DNA of 15,673 bases from Gracilaria vermiculophylla. Lineage: Eukaryota > Rhodophyta > Florideophyceae > Gracilariales > Gracilariaceae. The stretch lies in NCBI GenBank assembly GCA_019155205.2, contig JAHNZQ020003150.1, positions 2,043,696-2,059,368 of the forward strand, read 5' to 3'. Positions 1 to 7,541 of the stretch are shown here, piece after piece (within the stretch, counting starts at the first letter, position 1; each line of letters opens with the position of its first letter). Made by a program: the position numbers and the translations under genes. The notes below the pieces were generated by a model, which made no database searches, was not told the DNA's origin, and saw only the letters and a list, made by a program, of their open reading frames with translations.

Positions 1-182
1 ACAGCACTGTCATGCGTAACACCCCATATTCCACGCATTCTTCTAATTGCAACAGTGTCACCTCGGGATCGTCCCCTTCTGCTATCTCAACAGCATATCT
101 CTCACGCATTTCTATACGACACCTCTACGTCTCGTGTCAACACTCGTTTCTCTGTATTTCACGCCTCCTCGACTGCAGACGC
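1..182 (+). pseudogene. RecQ-family DNA helicase, 5' fragment (motif III/IV region)
   Basis: The plus strand is open in frame 1 from the window edge to the solo LTR, giving about 60 residues. It contains RILLIATVSP, matching RecQ helicase motif III (usually ALTATA), and STSRVNTRFSV, matching the conserved RPNIRYSV-type segment that follows. RecQ proteins are ATP-driven 3'-5' DNA helicases. The ATP-binding motifs I and II would lie before the window. The LTR cuts the gene inside the GAC-GC codons at 178-182, and the homologous remainder resumes just after it. If the LTR and one copy of the duplicated target are ignored, the two sides are still one base out of phase, so an extra indel lies near the junction. 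Family assignment rests on motif reading; agreement with the fragment to the right makes it fairly secure. Confidence 0.72.
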
Positions 183-196
183 TGTTGTAGAAGCAT

Positions 197-319
197 CTAG
201 AAGCTTCTAGGAAGCAACTAGAAACTGCTAGTATCTAGAGACTTCTAGAAGGTTCTATGGAAGAAATTATGTAGAAGTATTTTATGCTTTATGATAAAAA
301 CTATTAGAAGTTCTAGAAG
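197..319 (+). promoter_or_regulatory. Heat-shock-element-like array in the LTR upstream region
   Basis: This stretch carries repeated TTC/GAA units and seven CTAG tetramers. CTAGAAGCTTCTAG at 197-210 is a perfect 14-bp palindrome, TTCTAGAAGGTTC at 243-255 is a three-unit match to the heat-shock-factor consensus (alternating TTC and GAA spaced by two bases), and TTCTAGAA recurs at 311-318. The array lies just upstream of the LTR TATA box. Heat-shock factor binding is an inference from the motif; the palindromes could instead be simple repeat expansion. Confidence 0.45.
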
Positions 320-342
320 ACTATAGAACATTATGAGAACAC

Positions 343-349
343 TATATAA
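343..349 (+). promoter_or_regulatory. TATA box of the solo LTR
   Basis: TATATAA lies about two thirds of the way through the LTR, downstream of the GAA/TTC palindrome array. This is the usual position of the RNA polymerase II promoter that starts retrotransposon transcription. In the solo LTR it would drive transcription rightward into the helicase remnant. Confidence 0.5.
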
Positions 350-471
350 GAAGGAATTGCAGACCAGATTTGATGAATGATAGAAGTCAAGCCGAGTCAT
401 CGAGATAAATCAACAGTGCGTTTGCTCAAGTTTATCCTAAGCTCTATAGTACACCTATTCACAACAGACAC

Positions 472-1517
472 GCCTCGCCTTCGAACAGAAAAACCGCAAT
501 TTTCAGAGTTCCTTTCAGGATCTGCAGCAAACAGGGTTTCCATTTTTTCAACAGCGGCTCAATGACTTGCTTACTACCAACAATGAAACTGCACTCCGTA
601 TTTTACTCTTTGCCATAACGAGATCGGATACGGAGCAGCTTCAGAAGGTGGTCCAACTCTACGCAGATTCAAACGTGTCAGATGCATTCCCTACTACCTC
701 GTGTAAATGCCTCTTATATCATGCCGGATTGCCAAAAGCTTCCACATCACAATCCTACGCTTCGTGGAAATCCAGTTACAACTCTTCTGCTACGCCACGG
801 GCTACGGGGTCAGTGAAGATTATGGTGTGCACTTCCCCGTTTGGCATAGGACTTTATACACCCAGTATACTTCTGGTAATTCTCTTTGGAGGCTGTGCTA
901 GTTTACCGGACTTGGCACAGCAAGGAGGTCGGGCAAACCGTGACGGCCATCCAACAGATTGCATTGCTAGTTATCCAAAACCTTACTTTAAAGCTGTTCA
1001 AGACCTGCTCTGCCCGTCAACCCACCAAAACCGAAACGATACTGGGCGGGCTTATAATGACTCTTTGGCGGCCCTGCGTTGGAATGAAGTCCGAAGCTGG
1101 ATAGAACTGAAGGGTTTGTGTCACCGTAGTGCTCTCCATGCCAATCTTGATGGAAAGGAACCTGGCCCATGTCTATTTACTGCTTCTGCTCGGAACTGTG
1201 ATATCTGCAAAACTCTTTCTGCCGCCTCAACTCCATTCTCTCTAAATGCCACACAATCACCGTCAACTCAAAAAACGCTATCCCGACAATACGTTCCGCC
1301 AACTCTACCTCCACTCCAACAATCAGAACAACAAGCCTCCCCACAACCGTCCAACGAGCTGCTTTCGTTGGATATGCATCTATTGGCACAGATGCCTCAG
1401 CTTCCTTCATACAACCACAAATTTTCAAGTGCCCCTTTTCAATCGCAAGCCTTACCAGAAGCTGTTCCAAAACTAGTCACGAGTTTTGAGCTTCGAACGT
1501 CTTCCCCACTTCCCTAG
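472..1517 (+). pseudogene. RecQ-family DNA helicase, 3' core (helicase lobe 2 and zinc-binding domain)
   Basis: Frame 3 is open from the LTR end to a TAG at 1515-1517. RILLFAITRSDTEQLQ (about 597-644) fits the start of helicase lobe 2. KCLLYHAGLP (about 702-731) fits the substrate-contact segment. VCTSPFGIGL (825-854) is motif V, and QQGGRANRDG (918-947) is motif VI with its arginine finger, where the usual GRAGRDG has become GRANRDG. A RecQ zinc-binding pattern follows: CHR at about 1119, then further cysteines ending in CDIC at 1197-1208. The tail to 1515 is rich in serine, proline and glutamine. There is no plausible start codon because the gene begins outside the window. The LTR insertion, a frameshift near it, and in-frame stops downstream make it a pseudogene. 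Confidence in the family is high because motifs V, VI and the zinc pattern occur in the correct order. Confidence 0.82.
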
Positions 1518-1541
1518 TTTACTAATCAATTTTCTTCTTAA

Positions 1542-2180
1542 GAGATTGAAGGGTTCTCACTCAACTCAAACAAACCATCTTCCATGTACTTTCGACTGAA
1601 CGTACTCCCAGCTTCTCAAGTTTTGAAAAATGTACCGGATTTGGCTCGCGGTCTGCGTAAGTTTTGCGTTCAATGCCTTGTCCGCACACAAACCCCAGTT
1701 ATGAAGGTTGATCACACCTGTTCCTACGCCGTCAATTGCTGCTTCCGTTGCTTTTCTCCGAAACATCGAACTGCAACATGCGTTCATAAGTCCAATGCCC
1801 AAAACACTTGTTACAAGTGCCACATGGGTTACTTTAAAATTTCGGCAACACACTCTCAACCGAAAACATTTGGTATCCGAGAATGTTAACCCATACCGTT
1901 GCGGGAACTTGTATGGGTTTTATGGCACTCTTCTCCTGACATGGGTTCTTCTATGGCAGTGCACCTTTTCTCCGAGACTCAAAACTCACCATTCAATAAC
2001 GCACAAATAGCTCTAATGTCTTCGGTGCACGGTCCTCCCATGTGCGTGACGCCCGTTTCCATTCATGGCTCACTGAATCGGACCCAAGAACCGTCCCCAA
2101 CCTCGTTCGTTTCACGACTTGGTAGAAATCCACCAAAGACTTCATTTAAATACTTGCTGTATCCACAATACTTGAGATAA
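1542..2180 (+). pseudogene. Cysteine-rich C-terminal extension of the RecQ helicase
   Basis: This region continues in the same frame as the helicase core, past a TAG at 1515-1517 and a TAA at 1539-1541, and contains a further TAA at 1887-1889 before the final TAA at 2178-2180. Residues read as protein-like throughout. Between about 1660 and 1840 there are paired cysteines (FCVQC, CCFRC, CYKC) with interspersed histidines, suggesting one or more zinc-binding units. After 1890 comes a segment with REL, WVLWHSSPDMG. Fungal RecQ-like helicases, including telomere-linked ones, often carry such Cys/His extensions beyond the helicase core; that comparison is from general knowledge. Because the phase is kept over about 1.7 kb, I read this as one gene with three point stops, or with a short intron around the first two. 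Confidence 0.6.
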
Positions 2181-3346
2181 ATATGTGACTGTTTCTTTTT
2201 CCCCCTATCTATTCGTTTTGAATCTTCCGCACCGCATATGCTGCATGGCATTGACAGGTGGTGCTTTCCGAGTTATGCCTCTCGTGAACGTTACGAGATG
2301 TGTACAAATAGCTTCAGTTCTATTTATATCCGTTCATTTCTTTCCATGCTAAACGCATAGCTGCGTGACATGTAAAACATTTTCAACAACCTTAGTACAG
2401 ATTACTATCTTCGTGAATGATGAAGTGAAATGTAATGAATTTTACTCCTCATCACTCAATTACTTCATTTACTATTTTTCATCGCCTCATTCTCTAACTA
2501 TAGGTTTCTACAAATACTTGAATGCATTTATTTTTTCTCAAAGAACTATGTTCTTCCCGTTCCTTCTCATTTTCTCGATATAGATCGTTGTATATTCCTA
2601 TCTTTCAATATACAACACTCCTCACTACTTTTTGTTTCTTTATTTTTTTCGTATCCGATTTCCATCTATGCCAGTTCCTTTACATGCCTTTAAATGTCAT
2701 CAACTTTTCTTTTTTTTTCTCGTTCCCCGTGGGTTTTTTGTTCACGTTCCTAAAATTTAGGTGATTTCCGCACTCTGTTTTCTCAGCATCACTACCCTGA
2801 AACAACAGCACTTTCTCATTTTCAATGATCTCTCTCAATGCAGAAATGACGCTATTCTTTATTACCGTTTACCGTTTGCCACGTTTTGCTACACGTTCCC
2901 CTATTCTTGATTCATTTTTTGTATTTTACACCTCTACCAGCCCGGGCACTATGTGTCTTTCTTGATAGCGTCCCATGTCCAAGTTTGTATGATGACCTCA
3001 CCCTAATATTTTATTTCTCTGTTTACTTGTAGTTCTTGCTGTTTTTAACATCCCTTACAAACAACGTTACACTTCTCCTACACAGTCTCGTGTGTGCCAT
3101 TGATGCCCACTGCCTATGAGCACCTTCTTCATGGATTTTCACCCAAACATATATTCTTTAGCCTTCCCTACATGCCGGTTATTGGATTCCTGTCATTTGT
3201 TACGGGAAACCACTTGCTGAAGGGCCATTGCCTTGTTTACCAAGCAAAACCTGACGTTACCTGGTTAAAACCAAGCACCACGGCACCCCACGTGACCCAA
3301 AACATGACGGCATATGCACAAACTTACGTTGCGCACACACTGTGTC
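2181..3346. other. Non-coding, pyrimidine-rich stretch
   Basis: I see no recognisable gene here. From about 2190 to 3090 the plus strand is strongly C/T biased with many T runs, and the short frames are phenylalanine- and serine-rich translations of that bias. An open frame at 3094-3414 (first ATG at 3103, about 100 residues) has no motif I recognise. It overlaps the first copy of a 79-bp direct repeat, so I do not call it a gene. Confidence 0.4.
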
Positions 3347-3425
3347 TTAGAAAAATAGATGAGCTATTGGCGCTATACTCTCTTGTGACACAGGGCGCAC
3401 AGTTCACCATTTGAACTATCAACAC
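3347..3425 (+). repeat. 79-bp direct repeat, copy 1
   Basis: This 79-bp stretch is repeated 231 bp downstream without gaps and with only a few mismatches: three in the 67 bp starting at ATGAGCTATT, and three more in the 12 bp before that. It ends CTATCAACAC. The intervening and following DNA does not repeat. An end of the form ...ATCAACA could be a retrotransposon LTR terminus, but no matching TG start was found. Confidence 0.75.
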
Positions 3426-3577
3426 GCCCCCTCGCCCTGTTCTTTCTTACAGAACGAGACCTCAAGCTTACAGTAACCACTTTTGACCACTGCTATACAT
3501 ATGTACAAATTCTCAGGCTCAAATCACTTCTGGTAATTGAATCCGGGGTCCTAGCGTTTAGCTGGGCCCATGACCTG

Positions 3578-3656
3578 TTAGAGAAACGGATGAGCTATTT
3601 GCGCTATACTCTCTTGTGACGCAAGGCGCACAGTTCACCATTTGAACTATCAACAC
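3578..3656 (+). repeat. 79-bp direct repeat, copy 2
   Basis: This is the second copy of the repeat at 3347-3425, in the same orientation. Its right end is followed immediately by a cluster of inverted GCGC-containing motifs. Confidence 0.75.
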
Positions 3657-3659
3657 TCT

Positions 3660-3950
3660 GCGCGTGCCACAAGAGTGCAGGACACGCGCTTGTCAAAAAC
3701 GAAGCAGAACCAAGCGCAAACGGTGGTTGCAAATCTAGATTTTTTAATAATTGCGCTTGGTTTTTGGGCCGTTCTTGATTTGCATTGAATTTAGCCAGAA
3801 ATTGACAGTGTCGCATTTTATTCATATGCAACGCGCAGCGCTTGGTCGCCTCTTTGCGGTACCAAAAACGTACATACAGTGTTTGCGCCACACAATCAAC
3901 GTTTCGTGTCGAAACCAAGCGCTAAATTACGCTTCACAAAACAAAGCGCA
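3660..3950. repeat. Cluster of inverted CCAAGCGC / GCGCTTGG motifs
   Basis: Several stems are visible. AACCAAGCGCAA (3708-3719) pairs perfectly with TTGCGCTTGGTT (3751-3762) across a 31-base loop. AGCGCTTGGT (3837-3846) pairs with ACCAAGCGCT (3914-3923). GCGCGTG (3660-3666) pairs with CACGCGC (3683-3689), and GCGCTTG occurs again at 3686-3692. The same core thus appears at least five times, in both orientations, within 240 bp. It may be the remains of a fold-back element or a set of protein-binding sites. An open frame exists on the minus strand (3604-3918) but shows no known motif. Confidence 0.55.
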
Positions 3951-3961
3951 AACCCATATTT

Positions 3962-4545
3962 CGGGTGAAAACTACTATAAGACCGACTGTCAAAGGAGAC
4001 TATCCAGCAGCGATCATCGTTTCCTATGATTCTAGTAGAAAGGAAGCCTATGGACAACTAGGGTTTAATGCAGGGCTGCGCTGCTCTTTGGAAAACTCCA
4101 AAAGGGATCTTTTATACATGTGATTGCTTGGAGCTCACACAAGTCTCTCAGACCTTTGAAGTCGATTGGTGCTGCAGAAATCTTGGCTGCCAGGGAAGCA
4201 ATTGACATAGGCAAGGTTTTCGCAAACTCATTTTCAACCCTACTTGGTCCAGGTGTTGGTTTATGGATCGTGGGGGACTCTGAGGAGCTGTACAGTACAC
4301 TTCAAACGAGCAGGAAAGCTGGTGATCAGTCTCTTCGAGAACATGTCTCATTCATTAGATAGGAGTTGAAAACGCGCAACGTTGAGCGGATGATATGGAC
4401 TCCAGGGCAGACGAACTACGCATAACCAATGACCGAAACGGACAGCCCTATGCCAGCCAGCTTAAAACTGATGTTATACAACAGAATGGTCGCCATGGAC
4501 TTTGGTCCGGCACTTTCGAGCTGCTCAGGAAAGTCCACACTATAA
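3962..4545 (+). pseudogene. Copia-type pol remnant: RNase H domain
   Basis: The region encodes the C-terminal RNase H domain of a Ty1/copia polyprotein, which degrades the RNA strand during reverse transcription. It begins in frame 2 (AAIIVSYDSSRKEA, with a likely first catalytic Asp near 4028), then shifts to frame 1 at about 4100-4103. There IHVIAWSSHKSLRP, KSIGAAEILAAREAID and WIVGDSEELYSTL match the W-S-K, St-AAE-A and DSk-L signatures of these RNase H domains. A TAG follows at 4360-4362. The downstream MIWTPGQTNYA, a TAA, then PMTETDSP resembles the W-pG-N-ADp-TK ending of this family. Everything upstream (reverse transcriptase, integrase) is missing. A purine-rich run at 4554-4567 followed by TGTCAATTTT at 4568 could be the polypurine tract and LTR start, but I cannot find the LTR end. 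Confidence 0.7.
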
Positions 4546-4567
4546 TAAGATCTCAAAAGAGGATGAG

Positions 4568-5458
4568 TGTCAATTTTATGTCATTGAATGCACGCGTACA
4601 TGTATGTTAACATGCAATTGCCACGGGTTAGACTCGCAATGTAAACTATGGAATCCAGTCGCCGCAGCACAAGTAATGCAGTTAAAGCACCGTTTTTTAG
4701 TGCGCCCTTTTTTTGGGTGGTAATGAGCAAATCGTGTACCTCTCCGGAATTATATTTGGAGAGTCGATGGTTACGTGGCAAGGGAAGCAGATCAGCAGTT
4801 ACGGGTACTTAAATGCGTTGATTTGTTAGTTTAGCAGGGAGTCTGGTCAACGAGAGAACATAGAAGAGGATCAGTAAAAGCTAAGAAGGTTTCCATTTTG
4901 TGCTTCCCCGTCGTTATACGCTATACGTTTTAAATACTGACTGAGATCTTTAAGCTCTTTACAGTTTTCTGTTGCCGCTAATACCTTGTACCCCAGATGT
5001 CTCTCTCTTTCTTTTCCCTTTCACCCTCGTGATCTTGATGCCCCATCCAGTACGCCCCGTTGCATATACGCGCCGTCTGTGTCTTATACCACCACCGCTA
5101 ATCTTGTCGAACTATGTACGGGCACTCTTCTTGTGCCCTGTCTTCTTCACTTTGCACGCACGGCCGAAAGTGAAAACAAAAGCACTCACAGTCTTCCAAG
5201 ACTGCACGCTTGCATCGGCGCGTGCGTATCTATGGTCAGAAATACTAAATATCTGATTTCCGTCCCGTGCAAAACACACAGTGATGGTCATGTTGGGAAA
5301 AGGCCACGAAAGTGCTCACTGCTCGCAGTTGCGCCTGCGCTTTTGGACCTATGTACATTCGCATTCACCGATCTGTTCATCGGCCGAGCTCCATTCTGTT
5401 GCATATACGAAACCCCGAATGTATGCCTGAGCATGAAAGTATCCAATTTTCGAGCCTG
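4568..5458. other. Unassigned stretch with a weak open frame
   Basis: There is no recognisable gene. The best frame runs on the plus strand from about 4970 to 5459 (roughly 157 residues, no ATG at its beginning). It is rich in Ser, Cys and Leu and matches no family I know. TTAGACTCGC and other short segments carry no RNA-gene signature. CTCTCC at 4740-4745 and GGAGAG at 4758-4763 could pair as a small hairpin. Confidence 0.25.
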
Positions 5459-5459
5459 A

Positions 5460-6200
5460 AAGAGTTGGTGGCAACTTCGTCGAGCAGACTTCAACATACC
5501 TGAGCGTCATATTTTGATGCTCGAGTTTCCAAGCCGAAGGCACAATAAAATGCAGAAATGTTGAAATATTGTTGATCAACAAGTCGATAACAAAAATTGC
5601 ATCTGTTTCAGAAGCATTGCTCTGTTGTTCTCCAGCTCTTCGCAGCCGCGAAATGGCTCAAAATAAATACATTTATGCGTTTGCCTTGGGAAGGCAATGA
5701 ATGCTGCCATGCGAGCCATTTTTCTGGTACATGCTCCGACGGCGTGCGATATGCTTCAAGAATAAAAATAGAAACAAAATAAATTAATAAAACACTCCAC
5801 CGCTACCACCTAAGACTGCCACCATCTTTACATGACGGCTTCGATGTCTACCATGATTGTCGATCCCCGCTCCCATCCGCATTCAATGCTTTATCGGCTC
5901 TTTTTTCCCCAGTTTCATTGCTACAAATCTGAAGTTGGTACCTTCGTAAAGTTTGATTCTATTTTTTTGCAGCTATGAAAGGCTCAGAAAATGTGTTGTT
6001 GATGAATATTGTAAAGCTTTTACGGCGGTTTCTCGGACTGTAATGTCTCTGACTGAGCACAGACTGATGTTTCGAGCGCTTGATATCAGTTATATGTCCC
6101 TATCTGGGTTGATTTGAAACCACGATTCACGATTTAAACACTTTTCATAACACAAGCTATTTTCAGCAAACACGTATTCTCGGCACTGGCGCCTGATATA
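5460..6200. other. Non-coding stretch with possible polyadenylation signals
   Basis: I see no gene. TTGCCTT (5681-5687) and AAGGCAA (5691-5697) form a 7-bp hairpin with a GGG loop. AATAAA-like hexamers cluster around 5760-5795 and could be polyadenylation signals for something transcribed rightward, but no convincing upstream gene exists. Confidence 0.3.
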
Positions 6201-6259
6201 CGGCTCTGTTCACAAAAATAGATCTTGCGCGTGCAAGCTTATTTTTGTAAACAGAGCCG
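6201..6259. repeat. 59-bp near-palindrome (potential cruciform)
   Basis: CGGCTCTGTTCACAAAAATA (6201-6220) is the reverse complement of 6240-6259 except for one base. The centre, GATCTTGC followed by GTGCAAGC, continues the pairing imperfectly. The two arms nearly abut, so it would extrude as a long hairpin. It lies about 85 bp upstream of the TATA box of the next gene. It could be a small fold-back element or a regulatory site; there is no clear flanking duplication. Confidence 0.75.
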
Positions 6260-6343
6260 CATTGTGCGAATTGCGGCTGCACAGCCCAGGCGATCGTCTT
6301 CCGCCGTCTCCAGGCCACTGCCATTCTTGATGATCCGTAGCAG

Positions 6344-6349
6344 TATAAA
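6344..6349 (+). promoter_or_regulatory. TATA box for the acidic-repeat protein gene
   Basis: TATAAA lies in CAGTATAAATGCCCCC, 84 bp upstream of the ATG at 6428. With transcription starting about 30 bp downstream, the 5' leader would be roughly 50 bases. Its match in spacing to an open frame with its own ATG supports a real promoter. Confidence 0.5.
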
Positions 6350-6427
6350 TGCCCCCTTCGCCATCGCCGTGAAAGCTTGGGCCCCGATTTCAAGTTACCA
6401 CCCATTACGCATCAACACATATGAACC

Positions 6428-7023
6428 ATGAGCGTTTTCTTCAATCTTTTGGAAATGGATCTATACTTGGGTGGTCCGGTGTATGACATCTATCACTTGC
6501 CGGAGCATGCCTACACAGTTCACATGCCAAATCTGAAATTGACAAAGTACTGGAACTATTAGGCTTTGCAAACGAGTCAACATTGTGTTTTCCGTATCTA
6601 CGTTGTCACTCGAACAGATTTCCACAATTCGTTCTACCGCAAGATCATGCTCTTGAAAAAAGAACCAAGCAATTCTCTTACCCGCAGATTGAGCTGGAAG
6701 AGGTAATGCTTTTTTCCACATATACCATCGCCGAAGAGCCCATTCACAAAGAGTCCAGCGACGAAGAGTCCAGCGATGAGGAGTCTACCGATGAAGAAAA
6801 CACTAATGAACAATACACCAGTGAACAATACACCGATGAGGAATACACTGATGAACAATACATTGATGAACAATACACCGACGACGAATACTACACAACC
6901 GTAGACTACGTCACCGAAGAGGCAATGGACAGCCGGGTGGTATGCATAATGTATTCCAATCACCTTGTGTACTCGGACGTCGAGGATCTCATCTGCTACT
7001 TTACCAAGATGGTCTGTGACTAG
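6428..7023 (+). CDS. Unrecognised protein with acidic pentapeptide repeats (one apparent frameshift)
   Basis: An ATG at 6428 opens frame 2 (MSVFFNLLEMDLYLGGPVYD...), which would stop at 6560-6562. From about 6525 the neighbouring frame 1 takes over with convincing protein (SEIDKVLELLGFANESTLCF...) and runs to TAG at 7021-7023. The switch sits at a short A run (6529-6531) where one missing A would explain it. The whole frame would then encode about 198 residues. The N-terminal half is aromatic and mixed, the middle (about residues 108-155) is a run of pentapeptides of the type [E/Q]-[S/Y/N]-[S/T]-[D/N/S]-E, and the C-terminus (VCIMYSNHLVYSDVEDLICYF) is hydrophobic. There is no signal peptide or clear membrane span. 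I recognise no family. The stop codon TAG is part of the CTAG where the piggyBac inserted, so the protein end is unchanged, but the natural 3' untranslated region now lies beyond 9891. A TATA box at 6344 supports expression. Confidence 0.5.
6751..6885 (+). repeat. 15-bp coding minisatellite, nine units
   Basis: Nine in-phase 15-bp units encode an acidic pentapeptide. They drift from GAG-TCC-AGC-GAC-GAA (ESSDE) on the left to CAA-TAC-ACC-GAT-GAA (QYTDE) on the right. The gradient in unit sequence suggests growth by unequal exchange or slippage, with older and newer units at opposite ends. The repeat is likely length-polymorphic. Confidence 0.8.
7020..7023. repeat. Target-site duplication CTAG, left copy
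   Basis: CTAG directly precedes GTGTCTATC at the left element end. The same tetramer follows the inverted GATAGACAC at 9888-9891. The flanks beyond it differ (left GGTCTGTGA, right ATCTTCTAC), so the shared sequence ends here. Because CTAG is its own reverse complement, one could also count it as part of the terminal repeat. Confidence 0.65.
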
Positions 7024-7087
7024 TGTCTATCCGACCGGTGCGCTGACCTCATATGAGGTCAAATTGACCTCATATGAGGTCAGCGCA
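7024..7087. repeat. piggyBac left terminal inverted repeat with double palindrome
   Basis: After GTGTCTATCCGACCGG come two copies of TGACCTCATATGAGGTCA (7044-7061 and 7065-7082). Together with flanking TGCGC/GCGCA they make one perfect 49-bp palindrome at 7039-7087 with a single central base. The outer 16 bp pair with the right end of the element at 14 positions, and the palindrome copies are shared by both ends. These are the likely transposase-binding sites. Confidence 0.85.
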
Positions 7088-7218
7088 TCATCACGCAAAA
7101 TTAATAATAAAAAATTGGAATTTGACCCGTAGGCCAATATTTTGGAAATTTTAAATTTCAAAACCTGTTATCCAGGATTGCCTGTGAACAATAAATAGTT
7201 GTAGAACACGATCTGAGC

Positions 7219-7290
7219 TATCACAGCAGCTCAGTGGTCATCAGACTACATGCGAGCAACTAATCCTCAGTTCGAACCTCGCTGAGTTTC
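7219..7290 (+). other. tRNA-like sequence with A-box and B-box matches inside the piggyBac
   Basis: CAGCTCAGTGG (7227-7237) resembles the polymerase III A box, and AGTTCGAACCT (7269-7279) resembles the B box. Their starts are 42 bases apart, close to the spacing in tRNA genes. However, the acceptor and T stems pair poorly, so this is not a working tRNA gene. It may be a tRNA-derived SINE fragment or a decayed tRNA captured by the transposon. It lies on the strand opposite to the transposase, downstream of its stop. Confidence 0.35.
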
Positions 7291-7541
7291 TAAAAACTCA
7301 AAAACTCCTTCGGGAGCTCGACTAATTCTAAAAATATTTAAACTCTCAGAACGTTTTCAGCACCCACTTGAACAGCAGACAGAATAAGGTGACATCTGTT
7401 AAAGGGGCAGTTTCGTAATAGAGTTTAAATAATCTAGCAAGTCTAAATAACGCGGATTGAATTAGTAGGGGGCTTAAGGTAAAAGAACTTTTGCTCAATA
7501 CTTGCATTGAAATGTTGAATTTCATTTAAAAAAACGAATAT

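Larger units (their letters stand above)
183..466 (+). mobile_element. Solo LTR of a copia-like retrotransposon, inserted in the RecQ gene
   Basis: The 284-bp segment begins TGTTGTAG and ends TTCACAACA, so its ends are the 6-bp inverted repeat TGTTGT/ACAACA typical of Ty1/copia LTRs. It is flanked by a 5-bp target duplication, GACGC at 178-182 and GACAC at 467-471, differing by one G-to-A change at a CpG. A TATA box (TATATAA, 343-349) sits where an LTR promoter is expected. RecQ helicase coding sequence lies on both sides, so this is an insertion that later lost its internal region by LTR-LTR recombination. The one mismatch in the duplication suggests some age. The LTR is not obviously similar to the copia LTR near position 13,100. 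Confidence 0.8.

Noticed and set aside
12..200. Open frame from an apparent ATG at 12
   Set aside because: It is an out-of-frame shadow of the RecQ fragment in frame 1 and runs across the LTR boundary.
3604..3918. 104-residue minus-strand frame
   Set aside because: It overlaps the second direct repeat and the inverted motif cluster, has no known motif, and its start is not supported.
3347..3950. CRISPR array
   Set aside because: Only two long repeat copies with unequal surroundings and palindromic motifs at irregular spacing; the window is eukaryotic.
6634..6963. Hydrophobic minus-strand frame of 109 residues
   Set aside because: It is the antisense shadow of the acidic 15-bp repeat, which reads as Val/Leu/Phe on the other strand.
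7044..7061. Nuclear-receptor response element (everted AGGTCA half-sites spaced by six)
   Set aside because: The match is real at motif level, but the palindromes sit only at transposon ends in paired copies, so transposase binding is the simpler reading, and nothing shows the host is an animal.
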